DNA of 64,000 bases from Carboxylicivirga sediminis (GTDB taxonomy: Bacteria; Bacteroidota; Bacteroidia; Bacteroidales; Marinilabiliaceae). The notes beneath the pieces were generated by a model, which ran no database searches, was not told the DNA's origin, and saw only the letters and a program-made list of their open reading frames with translations. The position numbers were made by a program, and so were the translations under genes. Below are positions 16,573 through 25,391 of this stretch, piece by piece. Location: the NCBI RefSeq assembly GCF_018156225.1, contig NZ_JAGTAR010000006.1:62001-126000 (forward strand), in the 5' to 3' direction. Position 1 is the stretch's first letter, and the number at the start of each line of letters is the position of its first letter.

Positions 16573-19500
16573 TTACTCTTCTATGACAATCCTAAACCCT
16601 ACATTATATACTTTTTGCCAGCTCTTGAAAGCCTTTCGGTGCGAAGAAGATGCCTTCTCGGGCCTGTCTCTCCAGGAACCTCCGCGAGCTACTTTATCAG
16701 CAGGCAACGTTCCAGCGTTTCGGCCGTCATTCTCCTTATAGGGATATGGCGCATAATCGGTACGCGTCCATTCAGCTACGTTTCCAATCATATCATATAA
16801 TCCCCATGGATTAGCTTCGTATTGACCTACTTCTGCTCCAAGCATGTTGCCATCGTCCACCGTTTTAGAACGAGGTATAAAATCAAAGTAAGGTCTCAGG
16901 TGGTGCTTTTCAGACATAGGTTTTGGGTCCACGCCTATCACTGCCATATTCGCCAACTGCTTATCGGCTAAATTGGCATAAGAAGAGAAGTTAGTATTAG
17001 ATTCCCCAAACCAGAAATCTTCTTCACTACCAGACCGGGCCGCCCATTCCCATTGTGCTTCAGTTGGCAAACTAACCTGCATACCTAACTGCTCGCTTAG
17101 TTTATCACAGAAAGCCATGGCCTCTTCCCAGCTAATACGAATAACTGGTTGATTGGGCATATTAGCCGGATATCCCGGATTAACATGATCTTTCCAGAAT
17201 TGAGCAATATAACGACTATCGTGCTCTGGCACCACTGCCGTATATTGTTCATTGGTCACTTCAAATGCACCCATCCAAAATGCCTTTTTCACCTTAACCT
17301 TTGAGCGGGGATATTCATCGATGTCTCCATTTTCTGAACCCATTACAAATGAACCGGATGGTATACGTACCATTTTCATAGTAACACCTGGTGCTAGTTC
17401 TATTACTTTTAAGGCATCGCCACCGTCGTTTTGACGTCTGCTTGCTGTTTTAGATGAGAATGGCCAATTACGCAACTTTGTTTGTTGATGCATGACAGGT
17501 TCTTCGGCTGGTGGCATGACTGGTTCTACCTCACCTTTAGCTGCTAATTTTTCAATGTAAGCATGTAATTCACCTTTCCAGTCTACTTTTACATTGTTGT
17601 ACTTCTCCATCAATTCCTGACGACGGTCCACCTGATTATAGCCACAGTATTCATTGGCATTAAACACACCATTATATGGGGCATTACAGTCAATCCATCT
17701 ATATAAGGTCTGCCATTCCTCATCACTCAGTTCAACATTGTGATGCCCCTTCTTAAGCATTTGCACTAAATCACTTGTATTAGCGTGGTACTCCATTGGC
17801 TTCATCACATAAATATCTGCTTCAGGCCCTTGTCTATTGATAAAAGGATGAAATGCCAGGTAGCTTTTACCAAACTTTGTCACTTTTTCAGGTGAGTTAT
17901 CTTTGAAATCAGGCAAATGATTCTTTCCATCATGACAAGCCACGCATCGCTTGTTAAGGATTGGTTGAATCTCATGTTCAAAAGTAATAGCTCTCACCCC
18001 ATCAAACGGAGGCGTCAGCTCACGGGGTTGCATTTTTGAGGCAATAGTAAATTTTGGTTTTGCAATGGTATTTTGGTTCTCGTGGCAACCTACACAAGAC
18101 ACCACCTCTCCCGGCATACCCGTGAGCCAGCTACGCATCAATTGAACAGCTGCTCCTTCGCCATCTAATGGCTGAATAGTAATTGGCATATTGGCAGGCA
18201 CTTTAAAGATGACCGAACCATCATCCTCAACAGGCACAGTACCTAATACACGCTTTATATCCCATCCACTTTGTATGCCATGCTCCATATGGCCTGATGG
18301 CGATTTGATATAGGCAAACTCATAGGCGATAATACGCAATTCTTTAATGGTTCCACGCGGCACACCTTTGGTCCCTGCTCCTTCATAAATATCCTGTATA
18401 TAAATGGTTGATTCAGTATCTTTAAGGTTCACCTTTTCAGGTATAACCGGTGGTGTTGTTTTTTTATGTACCGGAGTAGCCTCTGTAATACCTTCTCCTT
18501 CAAACTGAACAATCGGTGTAACATTATCGAAAATATCCACCAGGTATAAACCCCACAATGACTCAGGAGACATTTTGGCGGTTACTAAAAAGTATTCCTT
18601 GCTTAACGCACGTGGTTTGAGAAACTGAGGCCAAACACCATCTACCAGGCGATCTTTTATTTCAGGTACAACATATTTGTTGCGATAGGGTATTTCCTGC
18701 ACAACTCCTTTCTCTTCCTGGCGACCTTTTTTCGGATCGAATAATACCAGTCGGCCTGAACGCGCGATGCCATGGTGACCCGACACTATGGCTATGAACT
18801 GAGTATTGTCTTTACCGGGCAGCGGCTGCGCATCAAACATACTGTTTGGCCAGTAAGAACCACTTCCATATAGTTCCTTTTTATTGGTACCATCCGGATT
18901 CATGTGCATCATTATACGCGAAAAGTAGTGGGTATTATCGGTATACTCCCATCGCAAATACATCACACGTCCGTTGTTCATTACAATGGGGTCCCAATCG
19001 TTATCCTGTCCAAAGTTTAAGCGGCGTAAATCATGTGTTTTTGGATCATACAGGCAAATATTACCTACAATATCATTTCCGCTCACACAAGGTACTCCGT
19101 GATATCCAATATTGGATACGGCTAATATTTTACCATTCGGCAAATATGTTCCGTCGAAGAAGTTCAAATCTTTCTCTTCACTCTGTGTTACTTGGTGTAA
19201 TCCTGTGCCATCCGTTTTAACTTCAAACAGCTGCCAGGTATCATTATCTCCGACTGTTGTAAATAGTAAACGATCGGCGTCCCAGTGCAATTGCAAATCG
19301 CTTACTGGTGCACCATTATCTGGTTTATAAATTGTTTTGCTTTGTATTTGTCCTCGCAGATTGCTCAACTCTGTAATTTCACAGTCGAACCCATTCTTTC
19401 GCTGAGAGTTATGCCCCGACCAGTTATTACTTTGTGTTCCGATACCCGGTCCCATCTCTATTCGGGCATTATTCTTTAGCTTATGACGAACAACAAGGAT

Positions 19501-20595
19501 TCTATCCATATCCAAAAGTGGGTTGGCCAGTAAAATCTCTCTCCTGGCTGACAGAATCTTCTCAGCATCAACAAAAGCTTGCTGTTCTTCCGTGTATATT
19601 CCTTTTTGAACCAGGGGCAGCAAATGACTAATTTCTTTTAGCATAGACGTATAACGGGTCGTATCGAAATTGGCATCTTGCTTCATATTTTCAACCGCCA
19701 ATTGAATCGACTCCGGCTTGACCCATTCAAGCTCTTCCTGCAAAGAATACACATTCAATACACGCTTAAAAAGCTGCAGGCAGGCTTCTATTTTTTTGTC
19801 TTTCGCCAAAGCACTCACCCTCCTCATCTCCTTCTGAAAATGAGCTGGTTCTTCAAGTTTGGCAATGAGGTTTTTCAAAGCCGCCTCTTCTTCCTGACCA
19901 TCATATGAGGTAAGCCAGATATCAGCTTCGGTGTTGGCATGACTTAAAAAGTAACGCATTTCCTCAGGAAAATCCTGAGACAGACGATTAGCTATAGCAG
20001 AAGTGGTAATATTCTGTACTTTAAAAATGACTGATGACGATTTATTTCCAAGGTTTTCAATCCCTACCTCTGCCTCAAATCGATCGTATTGACCATCCAA
20101 TTCAACAATCAACTCCCCATTACCATGGGTGTAAATACCTCGATCATATTGTTTCCCCGCAATAATAATTGGCTTATGCTGTTTGTTCTGATTTCGGGTA
20201 GGATGACCAAATTGGGCGTATTCTTTCTTAAATTTCATTTCATCAAGCCAAACAGTTTCACCCGACTTGGTGATCAGTTTGGCATTTACCCAGGCACTAT
20301 GATCATTTCGTGTTCCATCCTTGGTTCCCCAAGTAATTAAAACCAGCTGTTTTAACTGCGAAACATTTAATGATATTTTTCTTGGCTGCTCACCCTTTCT
20401 GACAACATCAGTGGAAAATGGCAAATTATGCTCACTAAAAGTCTGCTGCACCCTTGCCTTTGTTTGCAGAACAGCACTGGCCCAGTCCTCTGCGCGCATA
20501 TATACCTTATCAGCTGTTTGAGACCACCCGCTTTGAAATGCAATTATGAGCCCTAGAATAGCTACAATTTGTTTTAATGTAAATTTCTTTTTCAT
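16573..20595 (-). CDS. Exported multidomain protein: NPCBM, propeller, hydrazine-synthase-alpha-like, cytochrome c, SUMF1-like
   Basis: 1340 residues with a Sec signal (residues 1-25, ending SGWSQ). Domains in order: an NPCBM/NEW2-like carbohydrate-binding domain (about 70-198, with YDRGIYTHG); a helical region (200-350); a TolB/WD40-like beta-propeller (about 365-715); a segment like the middle of hydrazine synthase alpha (about 725-845) with heme motif CVGCH at 834-838; a second heme motif CVACH at 884-888; and a C-terminal SUMF1/EgtB/PvdO-type domain (about 1065-1340; MVRIPSGSFVMGS, LPTEAQWEWAAR, DMIGNVAEWT, RGGSWRD). The catalytic cysteines of true formylglycine-generating enzymes are missing. 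It is last in the minus-strand cluster. Related multidomain proteins occur in Planctomycetes and Bacteroidetes without known function. It probably acts in the periplasm with c-type hemes. I infer redox chemistry on a sugar-like ligand, but nothing fixes the substrate. Confidence 0.8.
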   Translation of the reverse strand: MKKKFTLKQIVAILGLIIAFQSGWSQTADKVYMRAEDWASAVLQTKARVQQTFSEHNLPFSTDVVRKGEQPRKISLNVSQLKQLVLITWGTKDGTRNDHSAWVNAKLITKSGETVWLDEMKFKKEYAQFGHPTRNQNKQHKPIIIAGKQYDRGIYTHGNGELIVELDGQYDRFEAEVGIENLGNKSSSVIFKVQNITTSAIANRLSQDFPEEMRYFLSHANTEADIWLTSYDGQEEEAALKNLIAKLEEPAHFQKEMRRVSALAKDKKIEACLQLFKRVLNVYSLQEELEWVKPESIQLAVENMKQDANFDTTRYTSMLKEISHLLPLVQKGIYTEEQQAFVDAEKILSARREILLANPLLDMDRILVVRHKLKNNARIEMGPGIGTQSNNWSGHNSQRKNGFDCEITELSNLRGQIQSKTIYKPDNGAPVSDLQLHWDADRLLFTTVGDNDTWQLFEVKTDGTGLHQVTQSEEKDLNFFDGTYLPNGKILAVSNIGYHGVPCVSGNDIVGNICLYDPKTHDLRRLNFGQDNDWDPIVMNNGRVMYLRWEYTDNTHYFSRIMMHMNPDGTNKKELYGSGSYWPNSMFDAQPLPGKDNTQFIAIVSGHHGIARSGRLVLFDPKKGRQEEKGVVQEIPYRNKYVVPEIKDRLVDGVWPQFLKPRALSKEYFLVTAKMSPESLWGLYLVDIFDNVTPIVQFEGEGITEATPVHKKTTPPVIPEKVNLKDTESTIYIQDIYEGAGTKGVPRGTIKELRIIAYEFAYIKSPSGHMEHGIQSGWDIKRVLGTVPVEDDGSVIFKVPANMPITIQPLDGEGAAVQLMRSWLTGMPGEVVSCVGCHENQNTIAKPKFTIASKMQPRELTPPFDGVRAITFEHEIQPILNKRCVACHDGKNHLPDFKDNSPEKVTKFGKSYLAFHPFINRQGPEADIYVMKPMEYHANTSDLVQMLKKGHHNVELSDEEWQTLYRWIDCNAPYNGVFNANEYCGYNQVDRRQELMEKYNNVKVDWKGELHAYIEKLAAKGEVEPVMPPAEEPVMHQQTKLRNWPFSSKTASRRQNDGGDALKVIELAPGVTMKMVRIPSGSFVMGSENGDIDEYPRSKVKVKKAFWMGAFEVTNEQYTAVVPEHDSRYIAQFWKDHVNPGYPANMPNQPVIRISWEEAMAFCDKLSEQLGMQVSLPTEAQWEWAARSGSEEDFWFGESNTNFSSYANLADKQLANMAVIGVDPKPMSEKHHLRPYFDFIPRSKTVDDGNMLGAEVGQYEANPWGLYDMIGNVAEWTRTDYAPYPYKENDGRNAGTLPADKVARGGSWRDRPEKASSSHRKAFKSWQKVYNVGFRIVIEE

Positions 20596-20652
20596 TATTC
20601 AATTTTTTCTTGTGCAACAAACACTCTATTAGCTTTAGGTCTGCAGGCAGAT

Positions 20653-21555
20653 TCAACGCAGATATGTTAAATGCCAGTGCGGATCAATGGTTGAAATAAG
20701 TCCTAAATTATCTTTATCCTCCAGTTTCCAGATAACATTTGCATCCGAATCAATCTCAACAACCGAAGCTGTTGGCTGACTATTACGGGCATGACCTCCC
20801 CAGTTACAAATAATGGTATGCCCATTCTCAAGTCTGATTGCCTCGGCCACATATTGCAAGGCAACGCTATCGATATCATATTCATTTACCTCCCAAATCA
20901 CTTCACTGGTTTGTGGGTTAATTTCGACTAAACGATGTGCATCGCCCAAAGAAACCAGCCAATTATTACTTGGCAGTACAACTAATGAAAATGGAACGCC
21001 GCCAACTTTAACGACCTGTTGCAAATGGCCATCCTCATTATATTCATGCACCTCACCATTACTTAATATTGGAACTAAGTATGTTCCCTTTTCTGTTTTA
21101 CGAATTCTTCTAAATTGTGAATGAGGCTTCTTAATCCCTGTATTAAACACCAGCTCCTTCAGTTTATCACCTTGTGGCGTAAACTCCATTATTTTAGCCG
21201 GACAACCACATTGCCCCAGGAGGTAGTTGCCTTCCTTAGTTACAGATGCTGATTGCAGCTCGGTTCCTTCTGGTGCCATATATTCCCACACTACTTCATG
21301 CCTGGCGGTAATCACCTTGGCTCCAGTTCGGTGTGCATACAGGATATTTCCATTTGCTAATTCTGTTACTTCATTGCACTCCTGATCCTTTTCAAGCTTA
21401 TGCCGCCAAAGAATATGACCATTTTTATCAGTCTTTACGATTTCATCCCAGCCTGAACCGGCCATAAGCATCGTTGGTGTATCGTTATGACACCCCATGA
21501 CTAAGGTTGCCAAAATCAACAATGTTATCCTCCACGATATAGGTATTCCATTCAT
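20653..21555 (-). CDS. Beta-propeller lipoprotein
   Basis: 300 residues from the ATG at 21555 (MNGIPISWRITLLIL); the frame can start six codons earlier but this start places the signal peptide correctly. Lipobox LVMGC with Cys22. The body consists of repeated blade-like units: GWDEIVKTDKNGHILWRHK, GNILYAHRTG, GNYLLGQCG, GEVHEYNEDGHLQ, HRLVEINPQTSEVIWE and TASVVEIDSDANVIWK, resembling PQQ/arylsulfotransferase-type propellers. No catalytic motif is recognisable. It is 57 nt upstream of the large heme protein start and belongs to the same cluster, so it may be a binding or scaffold partner. Confidence 0.75.
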   Translation of the reverse strand: MNGIPISWRITLLILATLVMGCHNDTPTMLMAGSGWDEIVKTDKNGHILWRHKLEKDQECNEVTELANGNILYAHRTGAKVITARHEVVWEYMAPEGTELQSASVTKEGNYLLGQCGCPAKIMEFTPQGDKLKELVFNTGIKKPHSQFRRIRKTEKGTYLVPILSNGEVHEYNEDGHLQQVVKVGGVPFSLVVLPSNNWLVSLGDAHRLVEINPQTSEVIWEVNEYDIDSVALQYVAEAIRLENGHTIICNWGGHARNSQPTASVVEIDSDANVIWKLEDKDNLGLISTIDPHWHLTYLR

Positions 21556-21683
21556 ATTATTAGCAAATAGCATTTAGCAAAACTCCTGCGATTCCTGTTC
21601 AGTCGCTTTTTTCCTCCACCAATAGCAATAGGGAGAGGCTGGTACATCAGCTTCCCGGCCTGTTCCATTTTCACCCCTGAGGG

Positions 21684-22394
21684 CTATACATTACCAAGTA
21701 TGTCAGTAAATGATACGTTGGGATTTGTAAATCTTAAGCCATTTCCGTCATGATAATTAGCATACTCTGACACAATAGCTCCTTCTGCCCCAGCCATCAT
21801 AAAGTGAGGCGCTTCAGCTCTGTTCAAGGTATTAATACCATTACATTTTAATTCAACAACGTTATTTACTGTGATAAATTCCTTCTGGCTCACTGGTGTA
21901 GGTGGGTTGTTAGGCGTTTCATCACCCTCACCAAATGTAAAGATTGTTCCCTGGCGTACATGCCAGGATTCCATCTTAGCCGGATGCTCGGTTTCTACAT
22001 GTTGATGCTCTACAATCATTTGACCGGGCAATAAAAAGATTTCATGTGCAAAGTAGCCATGTTTTGCATCGTTGTACCAAAATACACCCGCCATACCGAC
22101 ATTTTCAAAATCCCCGAGGCCAAAATCTGTAATGAACATGTTTGTCAATAAGAACTCATCTAACGGATAATTGTAATGCGCAAACATTTCCTTGTAAGCC
22201 TGAAGTGCTTTATCTGCACTTAATTGTCCATTGACATAGTAATCATCATTTGTATATCTCTTCACCATCTTTGTGCATGTTTTTTCACATTCTTTCTCTT
22301 TTACAGCAGTGCTTGCACATGAGTTGCTGACACTTGCTGCAACCACTCCTACAGAGCCTAAGGCCGTCATTTTAAGGACATCTCTCCTTTTCAT
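21684..22394 (-). CDS. Tat-exported cupin, D-lyxose isomerase-like
   Basis: 236 residues. The N-terminus MKRRDVLKMTALGSVGVVAA is a twin-arginine signal. The rest is a single cupin barrel with candidate metal ligands H130 and H132 (VEHQHVET), E142 and the late His in APHFMMAG. It ends with GAIVSEYANYHDGNGLRFTNP, very like the GAVVSEFST...FTDP end of D-lyxose ketol-isomerases. Known lyxose isomerases are cytoplasmic, so a Tat-exported relative is unusual; another sugar or sugar acid may be the substrate. It lies in the IclR-headed cluster, 43 nt after the Rid-family gene. The class is fairly clear, the activity is not. Confidence 0.7.
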   Translation of the reverse strand: MKRRDVLKMTALGSVGVVAASVSNSCASTAVKEKECEKTCTKMVKRYTNDDYYVNGQLSADKALQAYKEMFAHYNYPLDEFLLTNMFITDFGLGDFENVGMAGVFWYNDAKHGYFAHEIFLLPGQMIVEHQHVETEHPAKMESWHVRQGTIFTFGEGDETPNNPPTPVSQKEFITVNNVVELKCNGINTLNRAEAPHFMMAGAEGAIVSEYANYHDGNGLRFTNPNVSFTDILGNV

Positions 22395-22437
22395 ATCATT
22401 AATTTTATTGTTATTCTCTTTTTTCTATTCTTAACCG

Positions 22438-23565
22438 TTACACTACCGATAGCGAGAAAACTGATTCTATTTCAACCAATAGCTCATCCCTACATATATC
22501 GGACAATAAGTAGCTAACATTGGCGGCAGCATTGTATTGGGAACACACCGCTCTAATCTCTTCAAAATCCTCTTCATGTTTGATATACACCCTTAACATT
22601 TCCAGGTCCCTTACACCTGAAACTGGAGTTACTGTATTATCCGTCGACACCAAATGACTGATATTTTCGAGTGTTAGTTGCGTTTGCCTGGCAGCATTAC
22701 CTGCTCCAAGACTACTCTCTCCTCTTATGGCTGCCGTGCCAGAGACATAGACTAATGCCTTATTGAGATTCCCAATATATTTAGCCCGTTCAAACTTGGG
22801 CGTGGTTTTGATTCCTCTATTCTGGTCTTCTGCTCCAATTAAAACTCCCTGCGTGTAAGCATGGGCATCAATCTGAAGAGGGTTGGTTAATGGAAGATCC
22901 TGATCAACTCCTGAAACAGCCAGACAATCGACCACTATACCACCTGCCTTCATACCAATACCAGTTGCTGCCGGAAATCCATTGGGCCAATCTGTCATTT
23001 CATAAAACGAAGTGCGTTCATCGTTAAATAACTGGTAGCGTTGCGACTCACCATCCAAATCAGTAATGCACTCAATATAGTTCCATTGTCTAACAATAGA
23101 ATTTATAGGCATTCCCTCACATTCAAGAATGCTTTTGATTGTGTGAAAAATCTGGTTGGCTTGTTGCCTTACACTCAAATGTAGAGGTGCCGACACACCA
23201 GATAAGTGCAATTCACAATACTCCTCCTTAATGACTTTTGCATATGATATACCATGATTTTTTTTAAAGATAAGTTGGGTATTTAAGCAACAAGGTACCT
23301 GTACCACTTCAAGTACCATTTTTGAATCCAGTGGTTTTTGCGCAATAAAACTAATAGATGGTTGATTGTTGCCGAATCGTTCGGCAGCAGTAGCTAATAG
23401 TCGCCTTTTATCATCTACATATCCTTCGTTCCCGTCAGGATTCCAGAAAACAGCTATGCGTAGAATACCCTCATCTGCAATTAATTGCCTAATACAGTCA
23501 TTAAACATATCAACAACATTGGTACTAATGGTTGACTTTACAATATGATAGTCAGCTTTAAACAT
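22438..23565 (-). CDS. Rid (YjgF/YER057c/UK114)-superfamily protein, chorismatase-like size
   Basis: 375 residues, no signal peptide, so it is cytoplasmic. The C-terminal half (about 200-375) has Rid-type features, including NKALVYVSGTAAIRGE, which aligns with the conserved VSGT strand of RidA-like folds, and FYEMTDWPNGFPAATGIGM. The N-terminal half has a weaker related pattern. Two-domain members of this size include FkbO/Hyg5-type chorismatases and uncharacterised Rid proteins. I cannot tell whether the enzyme acts on an enamine/imine intermediate or is a hydrolase of another kind. It is 19 nt from the propeller/cytochrome gene and within the same transcription unit, the only clearly cytoplasmic enzyme of the cluster. 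Confidence 0.7.
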   Translation of the reverse strand: MFKADYHIVKSTISTNVVDMFNDCIRQLIADEGILRIAVFWNPDGNEGYVDDKRRLLATAAERFGNNQPSISFIAQKPLDSKMVLEVVQVPCCLNTQLIFKKNHGISYAKVIKEEYCELHLSGVSAPLHLSVRQQANQIFHTIKSILECEGMPINSIVRQWNYIECITDLDGESQRYQLFNDERTSFYEMTDWPNGFPAATGIGMKAGGIVVDCLAVSGVDQDLPLTNPLQIDAHAYTQGVLIGAEDQNRGIKTTPKFERAKYIGNLNKALVYVSGTAAIRGESSLGAGNAARQTQLTLENISHLVSTDNTVTPVSGVRDLEMLRVYIKHEEDFEEIRAVCSQYNAAANVSYLLSDICRDELLVEIESVFSLSVV

Positions 23566-23584
23566 CTAATATTTAAGTTTTAGG

Positions 23585-25369
23585 CTAAAGTGATTTAACA
23601 TACTCAATTAAATCCTCCATCTCTTTCTTCTTTAGTTTTTGCCTTTCCAAACCGTGTTTAAAATCCTTTAATAAGATTTCTATACTCTCGGCACGACCAT
23701 CGAAAAGATAAGGAGCTGTTCGCCACACTTCTTTGAGTGTAGGCGTATCCCAACCCTTCTCAAATTCAAAAGAGCCAATTTTGTGCATCTGCATATCAGT
23801 ATATAGCGGTCCGCTGTGACAATAATTACAGCTAGCTTTCTGAAATACTTTTTTACCTCGTTTTGCCTTTTCACTTAAATTCCCTTGTTCGAGATAAGGA
23901 CTCGGCAATGGCCTAAGTGAATTCAGGTAAGCATCAACAGCCTTTGCATCCTCTTCACCTATTTCGGCAAATTGAATATGCTTAAATCCAGCTCTAACAG
24001 CCGTTTCGGCATCAGGTCTGATACCCGAAATCATAGCAGGTGCAGTTTGATGAGCATAAAGTAGACTTTTACAGTTCTTTGGATTCCCAATTCCATCATT
24101 CAGAAGATCCCAATTCATTCCATCAGAACGGGCATCCCCCGGGTGACACCCATTGCATGATTGCCAGCCTTGAAAACAGTGTGATGCATCGTTAAAGATT
24201 CGCTCTCCTCTCCTTTCAATGGTTTCTTTCAAATTAGGATTAAGGGCATGCGTATAAATCTGCCGACTAACCAGGTCTATAACATTAAGCGTATCAGAAA
24301 AATAGGTTGGCACAACAGCCTGCTCACCATCTAATAATAATGAACGTGGCCCATTACCAACAACTTTTAACCGATACCGTATATCCGTGAAAAACCGCAA
24401 ATCGTATGAGAGTTCTTCCTTTTTATCTGTTTGTTCAAACTTGTTAATAAATGCCGCGTAATCTATTACACTGATATCATGTGTTCCAGAATGACTGATA
24501 AGCATTTTATCAGCATCGCAGGATACATCCCAGATTCCGGCAGCACCATACTCGGGTTCATCTAACAGCACTGTGCCCAAATAGGATTGTGACGCCGTGT
24601 GTATGATACTTAATCCACTGGTGTTCATCCATCCTTGTTGCAATTGTGAGGTTGGCACCTGAAAACGCCCTAAATTATGCGTGATAAAAATATACCTGCC
24701 ATCTGAGGAAATACAAATACCTCTCAACGCATTACTCCCATTTGCCAAAGCAATGTCTTTAACGCGTTTCATTGTTTTAGTATCTACAACAGACACCTTG
24801 GCAGTCACCACCTCAACATCGGCTCGTTGAGCAGGTAAAAAATTAGTAACGTATAAGTATTTCCCATCATTGCTCAAAACAGCCCCTACAGGTTCTCTTA
24901 ACAAAGAGACATTCCGCTTTACCTTATTGGAAATCAAATCAATCTCAGCCAGTGAGTTATCGTATTGGCAACAAACATACAGCTTTGCTCCATCATGGCT
25001 TAATACCGGACTAGTTGCACCCATTGGAACATTTATCTCAATGATCTTTTCCTTAGATAAAATATCAATAACAGTTACTAAACCTGTTGCATAGGAACTG
25101 GTAACATAGGCACGTCCATCTTTAACCACCACTCCTGTTGGCTCATCATTAAAAAACCATCGGTGATTCATTTGGTAATCTTCTCTTGATAATAGGTCAA
25201 GTCTTTTAGCCGTTTTCTGCAGTAAGAAAAGATATTCTCCCGTTTCATCGCTTGCAACATCTGTGGTTGACAAAGGACCATTCACTACATGTTGTCCTAA
25301 CACGTTGTCACAGTTTCCAACGATGCATAAAACAGAAATAATAAGAGTCGCTATTTGAGCATTTTTCAT
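23585..25369 (-). CDS. Exported YVTN beta-propeller fused to a di-heme cytochrome c
   Basis: 594 residues with a Sec signal (about 1-25). Residues 30-385 form a YVTN/YncE-type seven-bladed propeller with repeats such as GEYLFLLQKTAKRLDLLSR, GAKLYVCCQYDN and GKYLYVTNF. The C-terminal third resembles MauG/cytochrome c peroxidase, with heme-binding CNGCH at 405-409 and CNYCH at 514-518, plus WDTPTLKEVWRTAPYLFDGR, a segment typical of that family. In the periplasm it could receive electrons from, or modify, a partner. It starts 22 nt after the IclR gene and carries the cluster's second pair of hemes. A substrate cannot be named. Confidence 0.82.
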   Translation of the reverse strand: MKNAQIATLIISVLCIVGNCDNVLGQHVVNGPLSTTDVASDETGEYLFLLQKTAKRLDLLSREDYQMNHRWFFNDEPTGVVVKDGRAYVTSSYATGLVTVIDILSKEKIIEINVPMGATSPVLSHDGAKLYVCCQYDNSLAEIDLISNKVKRNVSLLREPVGAVLSNDGKYLYVTNFLPAQRADVEVVTAKVSVVDTKTMKRVKDIALANGSNALRGICISSDGRYIFITHNLGRFQVPTSQLQQGWMNTSGLSIIHTASQSYLGTVLLDEPEYGAAGIWDVSCDADKMLISHSGTHDISVIDYAAFINKFEQTDKKEELSYDLRFFTDIRYRLKVVGNGPRSLLLDGEQAVVPTYFSDTLNVIDLVSRQIYTHALNPNLKETIERRGERIFNDASHCFQGWQSCNGCHPGDARSDGMNWDLLNDGIGNPKNCKSLLYAHQTAPAMISGIRPDAETAVRAGFKHIQFAEIGEEDAKAVDAYLNSLRPLPSPYLEQGNLSEKAKRGKKVFQKASCNYCHSGPLYTDMQMHKIGSFEFEKGWDTPTLKEVWRTAPYLFDGRAESIEILLKDFKHGLERQKLKKKEMEDLIEYVKSL

Positions 25370-25391
25370 AGTACACTTACATTAACCAGAA

